A DNA stretch of 64,000 bases from Vombatus ursinus (lineage: Eukaryota > Chordata > Mammalia > Diprotodontia > Vombatidae). A program made the position numbers and the translations under genes. The DNA lies in contig NW_020954630.1 of NCBI RefSeq assembly GCF_900497805.2, forward strand, positions 11,505,557 to 11,569,556, read 5' to 3'. This document shows, in pieces, positions 1-11,066 of the stretch (the stretch's first letter is position 1; each line of letters begins with the position of its first letter). The notes under the pieces are model-generated. The model ran no database searches, was not told the DNA's origin, and saw nothing but the letters and a program-made list of their open reading frames with translations.

Positions 1-902
1 GAATACAAAAATACAAATATTTCCACAACTTGGGATGGCCCAATGCTTTATTGATTTAGTTACAATAGGTTTTATACAACACATAATGTTATACAAGATT
101 TTTCTTTTTTCCCTGACCGTACAACTGACTTGTTCACATTGTAGGCAGGGTGGGTAGAAATGAGTCAAACTATAGCTGAGTTCTTTTTACGTATCTTTGG
201 TCCTGCTATAAATATTAATCACTTTTCAGTTTCTCTGACCCATTTCTGACTTCATATATCTTAGCCATCTAATCAGAATGTACTTAAATTTCCAAGCCAC
301 CTGCAAAGATTAACAAGCTAGAAAAAAGGAAAAGATAAAAATTATATGGAGTGGTTGTGGGTTTCTGTTGAGAGGGTGGGAAGGGTGGAGAATAGGGAAA
401 GGAAGCCTCTATATATACGCACTTAACTTTTTCACTCCCATTACTGGATATAGAGCACTGATTTTCATTTATTCAGTTCATATTTATTGAACACCTACTA
501 TGTGGGAGGTGATTGGGGGAGATACAAAAAGTAAGACAATCTTTACCCTCATGGAACTTGCAGTCTAGTAGGATTAATAAGACATGTACATAAATAACCA
601 TTGTACTTATTCATTCATTATAGAAAGTCTGGGACCCTTGCTTTATTTCCAACTTCTGTTGTCTTGGAATGTGATTCTAGCAATGGATTCCATTTTTATA
701 TTGCAACAAAACAATCTGAAGATCCCTGGAATTTGTTAGAATGTCTTTTCACCTTTGTAGGGTGACCCAAGATGATTATATTGTGACTTAGAAGCCTTGC
801 CTTCACCCTTCTCAGTAGGTGATTAGTAGTAGATAACCTTGTGATCTCAGATGATGTCCTGGCATTTTCTATACTTTTACCTGTCAGTAGCTTCATTTAG
901 AA

Positions 903-1154
903 AGGCAGGTAGGTGGTGCAAAGGATAGAGTGCCAGGCCTGGAATCAGGAATACTTATCTTCCTGAGTACAAATCTGGCCTCAAACACTTACTAGCTATG
1001 TGACCTTGGGCAAGTCACTTAACCCTGTTTGCCTCAGTTTTCTCATCTGTAAGAATGATCTGGAGAAGGAAATGGCAAACCACTCAACTGTCCAGAAAAC
1101 CACAAGTGGAGTCACTAAGAGTTGGACACAACTAAAACAACTGAACAACAACAA
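903..1154 (+). mobile_element. Marsupial tRNA-derived SINE, long form, full length
   Basis: Complete copy of about 252 nt: tRNA-related head (gtggtgcaaaggatagag, then a B-box-like gagtacaaatctgg), a middle ending gacctTgggcaagtcactta-like sequence, a tail with ggaaatggcaaaccactc, and an A-rich end caacaacaac. It is bounded by a perfect 14-bp duplication agcttcatttagaa at 889-902 and 1155-1168. Confidence 0.9.
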
Positions 1155-1608
1155 AGCTTCATTTAGAACCTCATGTATGTTCCACTTTGGAGGATCCCTT
1201 CTGTGTACATTTTGGGTGGCATTCTCAGTCAACTTACATATATGAAATTATTATGTTGAAAGTATTTACAGTTTATTGAGCTTGGGAAATATTTATGACA
1301 TGATGGGCTTTGTTACAATTGCCAACTATATGTTATAGATTTTTTTTTTAAAACTTGAGTATTTGAGCATTCATTGCTTTTCTAAATAAACTATCCTTTT
1401 AGTAAATATTGCAGTAATTTACTTTACTGAACATGATGAAAGCAGAAAAGGGCTTCCTATTTGCCTTGGCAAATATTTAACTGAATAGAATATTCCAGGA
1501 TAGTTCTTTTCCTATTTTGGTTCCCATATATACTTCTGAAGCATGACAAGACCCTTAATCAACTAAAAGGAAGCCTTTCAGATTTATCAAAGATCTTAGG
1601 AGTTTGAG

Positions 1609-1905
1609 ATGGAAGAGATCATCAATCTGACCTCTCTACCCTTGTTTTAAAGATGAGGAAATTGAGGCCCACAAAAGAGAAATGACTGGCTTAGGGTCAT
1701 ATACCTATATCCTCTGATGATAAAACCAGTTCTTTTTATTCTTCTAAAAGCATTCACTCTGTAGTCAGATGGCCTGGATTCAAATCCTACTTTTAACCCT
1801 TAATACGTGTATTCCTTTTGGCAAGTAATTTAACCTCCCTGGGTTTCAGCTTCCTTATGTATAAAATGAAGGGATTGAGTTATACGCCCTCTGATGTCCT
1901 TTCTA
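1609..1905. repeat. MIR-family remnants
   Basis: Two adjacent old MIR-type pieces. 1609-1700 reads in antisense (agatgaggaaattgaggccc ... ggcttagggtcat). 1745-1905 reads in sense (tggattcaaatcctac ... aatgaagggattgagttata). Diverged, no duplication seen. Confidence 0.6.
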
Positions 1906-2802
1906 GTTTTTTTTAAAATTTTATTCACCTACTCGCCTGGGGCAAGGGGGAAGGTACATCGTTACACTTTTTTCTCTCGCAGGGGACTCAAGCAATGGAG
2001 ATAATTTTTTAATGGGTTGATCATTTCTTACCTTTGTACCTGCCATGCTGAATGCCAGAGAAAAACAAGGGATTAAAGACAATCTTCTAGATAGCGCAGC
2101 CTCGTGAACCCATGCCATCTTTTCCCCTCTCCCAAGAACATTTACCCCAACTATTCTCCAGTCCATTCAGGTAAAGGAAAAAGCAGAATCTGATTATAAC
2201 AAAGTAACTCACATTCTTATAACATCCAGTTCTATATCATGAGGCTGGTCCCATGGGTCCCATGGTTGTCCCAGGGTAGCATTGTTTTTCTGAGCTGATT
2301 ACAACTAATTCTATTAAATAAAACATCTCATATGAGTCAAGGGTTCCAGTCCATCTCATTGGCTTTGGTTTCTACATTGGAGAGACTATCACTCTGTCAT
2401 AATAAAATCCAATTTTTATGTAACCCCAGTTTATCAAAAATGTGGATTTTATGAAAGTGACTTGTAATGAAGATCTGAAATCTTTATGGTCTCCAACTGC
2501 CCAGTTGCAGTAGTGGAAACACCTCTCAGAAAATGTGAGAAACCACTGCATGAAGGATAGGATGGGACTCTACCCTCATGCCATCCCACCCCCCAAGTCT
2601 ATTCCATTGTTCTCATCAGTTTCAGCCTACCATGCCCTCATTGCTTACCTCAGCTCTCTGCTTGTCACTCCGTTTTGATAGGACCATGGTTCTGCTTTAT
2701 GTTGTAATAATAGGGCTAATATTCTCCCTTAAATTCTTTGCCATGTAATTCTATCTTCTGAACACAACGTGAGACAGTCTTAATACAATTTCGTGGTTTT
2801 CA

Positions 2803-4794
2803 TATAATTTTGTTCCCTCCAACTACCCTAATACTGACAAAGGTCTCATGAGTTACAAATATCATCTTTCCATGCAGGAATGTAAACAGTTCAACCTTAA
2901 TAAGTCTCTTATGATTTCTCTTTCCTGTTTACCTCTTCATGTTCCACTTGAGTCTTGTATTGGAAAGTCAAATTTTCTATTCAGCTCTGGTCTTTTCATC
3001 AAGAATGCTTGAAAGTCCTCTATTTCACTGAATGACCATTTTTTCCCCTGAAGAATTACACTCAGTTTTGCTGGGTAGGTGATTCTTGGTTGTAATCCTA
3101 TCTCCTTTGCCCTCCGGAATATTATATTCATGCCCTGCGATCCCTTAATGTAGAAGCAACTAAATCTTGTGTTATCCTGATTGTGTTTCCACAATACTTG
3201 AATTGTTTCTTTCTGGCTGCTTGTAATATTTTCTCCTTGACCTGGGAACTCTTGAATTTGGCTACAATATTCCTAGGAGTTTTCCTTTGGGGATCTCTTT
3301 CAGGAGGAGATCGGTGGATTCTTTCAATTTCTATTTTGCCCTCTGGTTCTAAAATATCAAGGCAGTTTTCCTTGATAATTTCTTGAAAGATGATGTCTAG
3401 GCTCTTTTTTTGATCATGGCTTTCAAATAGTCCAATAATTTTTAAATTCTCTCTCCTGGATCTATTTTCCAGGTCAGTTGTTTTTCCAATGAGATATTTC
3501 ACTTTGGTTTCTAATTTTTCATTCTTTTGGATTTGTTTTATAGTGTCTTGATTTCTCATAAAGTCACTAGCTTCCAATTGCTCTATTCTAATTTTTAAGG
3601 AAGTATTTTCTTCAGTAATCTTTTGGACTTCCTTTTCCATTTGGCCAATTTTGCTCTTTAGGGCATTCTTCTCTTCATTGGCTTTTTGGACCTCTTTTGT
3701 CATTTGGGTTAGGCTATTTTTTAAGGTGTTATTTTCTTCAGTATTTTTTTGGGTCTCCTTTAGCAAGCTGTTAACTTGCTTTTCATGATTTTCTTGCATC
3801 ACTCTCATTTCTCTTCCCAGTTTTTCCTCTACTTCTCTTACTTGCTTCTCAAAATCCCTTTTGAGCTCTTCCAAGGCCTGGGACTGATTGATATTTTTCT
3901 TGGAAGTTTTGGATATAGGAGCTTTGACTTTGTTGTCTTCTTCTGGTTGTATGTTTTGATCTTCTTTGTCACCAAAGTAAGATAATATAGTCTGACTCTT
4001 TTTGTGCTGCTTGCTCATGATCCCAACCAATTGCTTGAGTTTTAAACTCTTTGTTAAAGTAAGAGTCTGCTTCCAATGTGGAGAATGTACTGTCCCAAGC
4101 TTCGGGGGTTTGTACAGCTGTTTTCAGAGCTACTTCTAGGCACCTGAAAAGTGTCAGTTCTTCCAAGGTGGTATGATAAGGGGAGAGGTGTTTCCTCCTC
4201 TCCACTGCCACAACAAGCTCCACCATGCCAGTGCTCCTTCTCGCCAGTGCTCTTCCTCGCCTCAGGACCGCCCCTCAGAACTGTGACTCAGATCTAAGCA
4301 TGGGCAAAGCAAGAGATTTCTGCCTTAGCCCTGGCAAAGAGATCATTGCAATCCCCCTCTGGTCAGCCACTCGATTCCCCCTCGGTCTGTGGGCCTGAAG
4401 CTCAGGGCACACTCTGGACTTGTGGCTGAGACCTAGCTTCTTCTCTCACCACAGTCACAGACTTTTCCCACTGACCTTCTAAGTTGTCTCTGGTGTTCCT
4501 GGGTTGAGAAGTCTGGAAACCGCCACAGCTGCCCGCGATTCAGCCCTCTGAGGCCTGCTCCAGGGTCTCTGCGGCCTGTGCACCCATGCCAAACTGCGCT
4601 CCTCTCCTAGCCTGGCACAATATACCTTTCCAATCAGCCATCCAGGTTGTCCTGGGCTGGAAATTTGTTTTACTCTGTTTTTTTTTGTGGGTTCTGCTGC
4701 TTTAGAATGTGTTTAGAGCCATTTTTTATAGGTGTTTGGGGGAGAGCTCTAGCAAGTCACTGCTTTCCCTCGGCCATCTTAGCTCCACCCCCCC
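2803..4794 (-). mobile_element. Marsupial L1 copy, 5'-complete, ORF1 only
   Basis: L1 on the minus strand. Its 5' end (4794) begins with a G-run followed by ggagctaagatggccgaggg, the typical marsupial L1 start, then about 760 nt of GC-richer 5' UTR, then ORF1, then about 130 nt of inter-ORF sequence, where it stops. ORF2, the 3' UTR and a poly(A) tail are absent. Near-identical 16-mers flank it, aatttcgtggttttca at 2787-2802 and aatttcatggttttca at 4795-4810 (one mismatch), so the truncated form appears to be the inserted unit. In structure it resembles half-L1 (HAL1) elements. Confidence 0.8.
2937..4030 (-). pseudogene. L1 ORF1 protein gene, frameshifted
   Basis: The first 300 codons (4030-3128) are open. 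They begin MVGIMSKQHKKSQTILSYFG; the likely native start is the second Met. Roughly residues 50-160 are a Glu/Lys-rich coiled coil with heptads, followed by the RRM-like domain (RRENLKIIGL) and the start of the C-terminal domain (RNIVAKFKSSQVKEKIL). The rest of the C-terminal domain (PRITYPAKLSVILQGKKWSF) continues in another frame to a stop at 2937, so there is one frameshift near 3130-3190. ORF1p is an RNA-binding trimer of the L1 particle. The copy is inactive. Confidence 0.85.
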
Positions 4795-5114
4795 AATTTC
4801 ATGGTTTTCAAACTATGATTTAAGGGTTTTGTTTGCATGTGGTTATGAACTTTGGGATGGGTGCTTTCTGAAGGACTAGGTTGGGGGACTGGCAGAATTC
4901 AGGTTACCTAGCAAAGTTGAGTGCATAATCATGGTGGTGGTCATAGTATTAGTGAGATTCAGAAAGCCTTTGGAAGGAAAGACAGGAATTGGCTCATTCA
5001 CTTGCCCTGCATTCTCCCATCTTATTAAGTGACTTGCTTATCACTCTGTCACTGTTTTTTTTTTCACTGTAAACTTTCTAACCCAGGAGGCTTGTTTCTT
5101 TTTTTTTTTAAACA

Positions 5115-5325
5115 TTTTTTGTGTTATGGACCCCTTAGGCAATCTGCTAAAACTTATGATCCCTTCTCAGAATAATGTTTTGTAAAGAATTGAAGGAAAT
5201 GCTAACTTTCAGTTAGAGGTTAATGAAAATAAAGATAGATTTTTTTTCCCAATCCAAGTTCGCAGACCCTTTGAAATCAATCCATGGGCCTCCCCAGGAG
5301 TCTTGACAGGTCGAGAACTCTTGCT
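5115..5325 (+). mobile_element. hAT-like DNA transposon remnant
   Basis: Starts tggaccccttaggcaatctg and ends caggtcgagaactcttgc, resembling the termini of a mammalian non-autonomous hAT family (accccttgggcagtctg ... gttaagaacccctg) recalled from memory. No coding sequence. Confidence 0.4.
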
Positions 5326-5734
5326 TTCACCTCTGTACAAAGCAATTTTTTTCTTCTAAAAACAAACCAAGAACTGTAAGGCCACCACAGAACCTTGGGC
5401 AAGACTTGTCAGATTTCATTGTGTGTGATAAGGCCTTCAAAGACAGGGATGCCACCCATATAGCATAAACAAGGGTGCCCTTTACAGTGTCTACCCTTCC
5501 TACTGGGGCTGCTCTATGCTATTTCTTTCAGGTCAGAAACCCCCAATTCCTCTAGAACCCAGAAGTTCTGACTGCTGATTGCAAGTACAGTATTTATAAA
5601 ATGAAACTGTGGACAACTCCCCTCTTTGTGCACTGTTCTAATAATTCTCCACTTAAAAAGCAATTTTGAAATGTGACAGAGGGGTTCAAAGTATCTCCTC
5701 CCCCATTACCACCTGTTTAGTTTCCTTCTTTGTT

Positions 5735-7023
5735 CCTTTGATATTGCCTTCATTTTTATTCTGGTTACTGGGATGTGGCCTATAACTTCACATTTAGGTT
5801 GAGTATTTAGGCTGCAGTTGACTTCTTACATAGGCAAAGTATGAAGATGCCTATGTGGTATATGATATGAGGAGGACTTTCACTCCCCTAGACTCTAAAT
5901 ATCTTATCTACCTGCCTGTTACAATGCCTAAAACCCCACCATTAAATATTTAATGGGAGAGGAGGAGTTAGAAACCCCTGTTTAAAAAATAAATACAAGA
6001 CTGGCAGTACTTTAAGTACTTTTTAGTCATTAATACTTTAGTGAGAATTAGTTGATTAGATTAATTTTCTAGCTGAGAGAAAAACCATTTGGGGGTGAGT
6101 CAAAGGATAAATTAATTTTGTTGAAGAGAGGGGAGAGAGAGAAGTCTGGGATACTGGGTACTGCTTAGGAGGAGAAAAGCCTGGAGAGATTCCATAGTGG
6201 GGATACCCAGATAGCCAGGGCTCTGAGTGAGTGATAAGGAGGCAAGGGGTAAGTGAAGGTCCCCTGTGAGTTGAGAATGGGGGCCGAAAGTGAAGTTTGA
6301 GCTGTTTGATGGTTTTGCCTTTTTTAAGGTTCATTTTGATATTAGCCATGGGGTATATCATCATCTAAAAGCCAGACACCATGAATAAGTTGTCATAGCT
6401 GCCTTGTATGCTAGAGAGTAATGCCTTCTTGTAGGGCACGGATTTCATTGAGGTAGGTCTGAATCCAACCAGGATTTCTCATAGGTGAAGGGTCCCTTGT
6501 CTCCATGCTTAACTTAAAGGCTCGAGCAGAGAGGTTGATGAAGTCCTCACTGGGGTCAGTGGGAGACCACCATGAGCTGTGCTTCACAGGGCAGGATCTA
6601 GCTCCTTGACCCCTCTTGCTGTAGTTGAACAACTTTGACCTTTTTATCTCATGAATCACCTCCATCCCTTCTCTTTTCTCCTTGATAATGGGCACATTAT
6701 CAAAGATCCCAAATGCACATACATTCTAGGTCTGAAGCTCTTTAAAAAAACAAACAAACTTAAATACTACAATTTAGCCATAATTAGCTTTCGGATCCAG
6801 ATACGTGATAAACATCACATGAGAGTGCAATGTGAGTAGAACTATGTTAAAGCTCAAAGTGTACAGGGCTGAGCTTGCAGAACTAGGCCGTTCCAGACAT
6901 GGAGATGGGGAGGGGAAGCGAAAGCACACAAAGCAGAGCTGAGAAATATACCACATTTGGCTGCATGGGATACAGTCTTTCATGGAGCTTTTTTAGCAAA
7001 TATGGGCAGCTGGACGTTGTTGC
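5735..7023 (-). other. VIPR2: Probable VIPR2 3' UTR
   Basis: About 1.3 kb directly after the stop codon, free of the recognisable SINE, MIR, L2 and L1 sequence that fills the rest of the window. Freedom from insertions is what one expects of a transcribed 3' UTR. Open frames within it (for example 6411-6695 minus) are not similar to any protein I recognise and are taken as chance frames. The end is uncertain: the first canonical AATAAA on the minus strand is at 5760-5755, and an ATTAAA lies at 5954-5949. Confidence 0.5.
5755..5760 (-). promoter_or_regulatory. Candidate poly(A) signal AATAAA for VIPR2
   Basis: TTTATT on the plus strand, so AATAAA in the sense of VIPR2, about 1.27 kb after the stop codon. 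Repeats resume to its left (DNA-transposon remnant near 5325). Only position and hexamer support it; a single hexamer is weak evidence. Confidence 0.3.
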
Positions 7024-7197
7024 TCATATCACTGTGGTTTCAGTCTGCAGGAAGGAGTGGGCTCGGGAATTCCGATGAAAATGTAGGATGCTTTCAGAGC
7101 CATTGCGAGAGATGGAAGAGCTGTGCAGCCTATAATCCCGGCTCATGGACTGGTTCAGGCATAAGCTTCGCCATTTTCTCTTTAGCTCAAATTGCAC
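7024..7197 (-). CDS. VIPR2: VIPR2 exon 13, coding part (C-terminal tail)
   Basis: 174 nt of coding sequence including the TGA stop at 7026-7024, encoding VQFELKRKWRSLCLNQSMSR, DYRLHSSSISRNGSESILHF and HRNSRAHSFLQTETTVI. It holds helix 8 (VQ-ELKRKWRS) and the serine-rich regulatory tail. The end TTVI fits a class I PDZ-binding motif; human ends TSVI. The tail has the same 57-residue length as human and is the most diverged part. The acceptor is ccccacag before GTG CAA. Transcription continues into the 3' UTR to the left. Confidence 0.96.
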   Translation of the reverse strand: MQFELKRKWRSLCLNQSMSRDYRLHSSSISRNGSESILHFHRNSRAHSFLQTETTVI

Positions 7198-7289
7198 CTG
7201 TGGGGAAGGAGTGGAAAAGGGATGGACAAGTCAAAAATGACCTCGTGTTTAGTTTGTGTGGGCTTGTACAGATACATGCTGTCTCTCCC

Positions 7290-7415
7290 TCTAGAATGCA
7301 AGTTCTTTGAGGGCAGAAGCTACCTCGTTTATTTGTGTCTTCTCATTTCCTGCATCTACCACAGTGCCTAGAACATAATAGATGCTATGGATGCTTGTTG
7401 ATGGATTGATGAAAG
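7290..7415 (+). repeat. L2 LINE 3' end
   Basis: ctttgagggcagaagctacc ... cagtgcctagaacataatag ... gatgcttgttgatgg matches the well-known L2 3' terminus. It lies in VIPR2 intron 12. Confidence 0.8.
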
Positions 7416-7424
7416 GAAGAGTGA

Positions 7425-7595
7425 GTTTGGGGGAAAGAGCCCCAACTGCGGTCAGAGGATCTGGCTTCAAATCCTACCTCTGTTGCATGTGACTTTGTGT
7501 AAATAATTTAACCTCCCCGGGCCACAATTTCCTTATCTATAAAATAGATGGACCAGGTGGCTTCTCAGGATGCTTCTAGATCTATAAATAGAACT
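7425..7595 (+). repeat. MIR SINE
   Basis: Sense MIR-type sequence: ggcttcaaatcctacctctg, taatttaacctccccgggcc, aaaatagatggaccaggtgg. Diverged. Confidence 0.7.
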
Positions 7596-7845
7596 TCACC
7601 TTGTTGTATGTGTGTCCCTGAAAAGTGTGAGCCCAAGGTGATCATTAAAGAAGACTTTGTTTCTTGGTTTAACCCCTACATTCAAGGCAAGACTCATTGC
7701 AGTCCCAGCTTTCCCCATGTTCACAATCAGGACAGTAATGGCCTGGTAGAAGTAAATGAAAGAGAAGATTAAAGGATGGGACATGATAACTGACTTGAAA
7801 GCTTGTAAAGGGCTGTCATGGAAGAGGGGAAGGGAAGACGATAAG

Positions 7846-8090
7846 TATTTATATAGCACCTACCCAGGTACCAGGGGCTGTGCTAAGCACTTTCCAAATA
7901 TTGTCACAATTGAATCTCACAACCAGCTGGAGATGTAGATGCTATTATTACCCCCTTTTATAGTTGAATAAACTAAAGCAAATAGAGGTTAAATGATTCT
8001 ATCTGGTGTCGCATGGCTAGTAAGGGTCTGGAGCCAGATTTAAACTCCAGTCTTAAGTCTTGGTCCAGTTCTCTATCTACTATGCCATTT
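7846..8090 (-). repeat. MIR SINE, antisense
   Basis: Antisense MIR-type copy: tatttatatagcacctaccc, gggctgtgctaagcactttc, ggttaaatgattctatctgg, ctatctactatgccat. Confidence 0.75.
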
Positions 8091-8096
8091 GCTGTC

Positions 8097-8324
8097 CTTG
8101 TTGAGTCGTTTCAGTTGTGTCCAGCCCTTTGTGACCCCATTTGGGGTTTTCTTGCCTGAGATACTGGATTGTTTTGCCATTTCCTTCTCCAATTCAGAAC
8201 GGAAGCAAATAGTGTGAAGTGCCACACAGCTAGTAAATGTCTGAGGTCAGATTTTAACTCAGGAAGATGCGTCCTCCTGATTCCAGGCCTGGTACTCTAT
8301 CCACTCACTATGCTACCTAGCTGC
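8097..8324 (-). mobile_element. Marsupial tRNA-derived SINE, long form, antisense
   Basis: Antisense long form: gttgagtcgtttcagttgtg, tgccatttccttctcc, ccacacagctagtaaatgtc, ending ctatgctacctagctgcc, which is the reverse of the SINE head. Confidence 0.85.
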
Positions 8325-8801
8325 CTTTATATGAAAGGGGGATTAGCACCCAGGGGTGTGCTGGAACCAGGTCAAATCAAACTGATAATTAAATTTTCAG
8401 TGTGAGCATTTATATCTTGGATATCAGCAAGCGTTATACCTCAATGCTTGATTTATTATTTTGTTGAGTGTCTAGACCTAAGAAAATAATGGAAAAATGT
8501 TAATAATGCAGATTAAACTTGATTACATTGTGTATGTTCGTATGTGTGTGTGTGTGAGTGTATCTTTTTTTTTTTTTTTGGAGAGCTGGTTGTTAACATT
8601 TACTACCACACTGCTGGATTAGACTTATTTTTCTTGACCCTAGAAGGGAACAATAGGTAAAAGCTTCATGGAGGCAGATTTTGGCTACACAGAAAAAAAA
8701 TTTGCCAACAATCCAAGGCTGTGGAAAAGTTTAATGGGTTGTTCCAGGTCAGAGCTCCAGGACCTCTTGCCTCAGAAGAGGATTCAAAGGCTAGAGGATC
8801 A

Positions 8802-8862
8802 CTGTTTTATTTAATTTTTTAATTTTTTAATTTATTTTTAATTTTTTAATTTTTTTAGGGGA
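8802..8862 (+). repeat. AT-rich simple repeat (taatttttt-like)
   Basis: Tandem runs of ttaattttttaattt before a SINE-like tail (ggactagatgatctctgagt at about 8910). Confidence 0.8.
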
Positions 8863-9094
8863 CCACTCTTTTGGTGTATTGTGGGGAAGATTCTTGTTCA
8901 GAGATGAGTTGGACTAGATGATCTCTGAGTTCCCTTCCAACTCTAAGATTCTGAACCAGAAAAATGAAGTGATGGGAAAGAAAAAGCAAATAGAAGGAAG
9001 TGGGCAGAGACTCTTCTCTGACAAGAGAGTGAAAAACTATGTGAGGGTCAAAGCTTTTAGTCACTGGAATTGAGGGAGATCCTTGAAAGTATCA

Positions 9095-9345
9095 AGTGGC
9101 ACCATGGATAGAGCGCTGGACCAGAAATTCGAAAGACTCCTCTTGGTGAGTTCAAGTCTGGCCTTAGATACTCACTAGCTATTTGACCTTGGACAAGTCA
9201 CTTCACCCAGTTTGCCTTAGTTTCTTCATCTGCAAATGAGCTGGAGTAAGAAATGGCAAACCACTTCAGTATCTGCCAAGAAAATCCCAAATGGGGTCAT
9301 GAAGTGTCGAAGAGTCAGACACGACTGAAACAACTGACCAAAAAG
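9095..9345 (+). mobile_element. Marsupial tRNA-derived SINE, long form
   Basis: Sense copy from aagtggcaccatggatagag to gactgaaacaactgacca. The tail contains gaaatggcaaaccacttcag and aaatggggtcatgaag. The head is diverged. Confidence 0.85.
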
Positions 9346-9599
9346 AAAAATGAGTAGGTGCTAGGCCATTCATACAAAGGAAGATTAGATGAGATGGTTA
9401 ATTTACATTTAAAATCTTTAAGTTGGATATAAAGCAGTATTTTAGAAAGCAAACCTTATGTTTATCATTTGTGTTTTCAGATAGGTCAGGTCAATTTTCC
9501 TGTATCAGGAGTGATAATTGGGAATAGGCTTTAAATGAATTAAAAGTCTGCAGGTTAGCCAAAGTGGAACTGAGGGATTGTTTCCTGAATGTAAGGTAC

Positions 9600-10015
9600 T
9601 AAGGCCCATTTAGTTGGAAGGGCCCTCAAAAGTCCAACCCTATCATTTTAGAGATAAGGGTTTTGTTATTTGCCCAAGGTCACACCACCATTATCATAGC
9701 TAACATTTATATAGAGCTTATTCCAAACCAAACTTTGTGCTAAATGCTTTACAGTTATCTCATTTGTGCCTTACAATAACCCTGGGAAGCAGGTGCCAGT
9801 ATTTTCCTCATTTTGCAAATGGAGAAACTGAGGCAAACAGAGGTTAAGTGATTTGCCCTCGGTCAAGCAGCCAATAAGCATCTGAAGCTAGATTTGACTT
9901 CAGGTCTTCCTGACTCTAGACACAGCTCTCTATATCCATTGTACCACCTCACTGCCCCATAAGTAGCAGAATTTGAACCTGGGTCCTTTAACTCTAAAGG
10001 CAACACTTTTTCAAC
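9600..10015 (-). repeat. MIR inserted into MIR, both antisense
   Basis: An outer antisense MIR-type element (9600-9690, then 9958-10015 with gcagaatttgaacctgggtc) is split by a complete antisense MIR/SINE (about 9695-9957: taacatttatatagagctta ... ccattgtaccacctcactgcc). Confidence 0.65.
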
Positions 10016-10041
10016 TACATCATGCTGTTGAAAAAGTGTTG
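10001..10041. repeat. Perfect 15-bp inverted repeat, 11-nt loop
   Basis: caacactttttcaac at 10001-10015 is exactly mirrored by gttgaaaaagtgttg at 10027-10041. It could form a hairpin. It lies at the edge of the nested MIR in VIPR2 intron 12. Confidence 0.95.
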
Positions 10042-10865
10042 AATTTAGGGTAAGAAGACTCAGGTTCAAATGCAAAGTATGTTGTCAGACAGGATGCTGA
10101 TGGAAAACATACTAGAGCTCTGTCAGAGATACAATGGGAAATGACAAATGGTGCTGATGGGGTAGGCAGATGGAAAGAAATGAAGAGCCAGAGAATATTT
10201 TAGATGGGGCAGTAGAGTGGTCAAAGCCAAGGGATAGAAGTGCAATGGGTAGGTAATCATTCTTGGGAGCCTGGGGTGTGGGTATAGCCTGTGTATATGC
10301 AGGTGATAAAGAGGGTGCCCACCCTGAATCCTACTGCCTCTAACACTTTTGCTTGTTGAGAATACTGAACTCTTCCTTTCTCACGTTCACTTTTGCATAT
10401 TAAATAGCCACAGGCTGATTTCCACTATTTCATCTGATTAAAGGATGGAGCAAGGTGACAGCAGCTGCAGTGAACTGAGGACAGATGCTTATTAAAAAGC
10501 ATGCAGGCTCTAATTAATTTTCAGCTTGAAATTTCCTGTTGTTGTCATGGGCCTGACAACCTGGCATTTCGGACTCTGTTGAAAGTAGTAAGGGAGACTA
10601 TTTTGGTAACAGCATTTTACAGTGACTGAAGGGGAGGAGCATGTGACTTTTCGGGGCAGGGGTGGAGAAGGAGGGCAGTGTGGGTTTTCTGAATGTGACT
10701 TTGATGAAGATGACTCAGATGAGGAGAGAGTTATATGGAGTACCAAGATGGCAGTTGTAGAGTAAGGAACATCTAACTTTGCAAGTGGAATCTATTTTGA
10801 AATACCCTCTTCTTTCCTTCCCAGACAGTCCATTTTTTGTGTGTAGAAGCCAGAGCGGTATTTTT
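10042..10865. other. Intron 12 sequence without recognised elements
   Basis: No exon, RNA gene or repeat of a family I know is seen here. From about 10867 to 10945 there is a short T-rich piece (ttttccccaattacccac) that may be a marsupial LINE tail in antisense. Confidence 0.5.
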
Positions 10866-11066
10866 GCATCTTTTTGATGACTTAATATTTTATTTTTCCC
10901 CAATTACCCACAAAAAACAATTTTCAATGTGGTACTCTTAATAAAAAAGCCAGATCCTTTTGATATGGATGGGCATTTCGAGCATGATTGAGCAAACATT
11001 TTAGGAACCCAACTGAGAAAGTTAAATTTTTACCCATAAAGCCTGAGAGAAAGGCAAAGGACTTAC

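Noticed and set aside
47-52. AATAAA on the minus strand near the left edge as the VIPR2 poly(A) signal
   Set aside because: It would need a 3' UTR of about 7 kb running through an L1 and several SINEs; a nearer signal exists at 5760-5755.
903-1000. Possible tRNA gene from A-box and B-box-like sequence in SINE heads
   Set aside because: The head is tRNA-related but does not form a cloverleaf, and it is joined to a SINE body; the same applies to every SINE copy here.
6411-6695. 94-codon minus-strand frame downstream of the VIPR2 stop
   Set aside because: It lies in the probable 3' UTR, has no recognisable domain and no start context of note; treated as chance.
7596-7859. Minus-strand frame with a hydrophobic stretch and an acceptor-like cag, considered as VIPR2 exon 12
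   Set aside because: The sequence (AITVLIVNMG) does not match TM7; the true 42-nt exon 12 with GLVVAVLYCFLNSE lies at 11067-11108.
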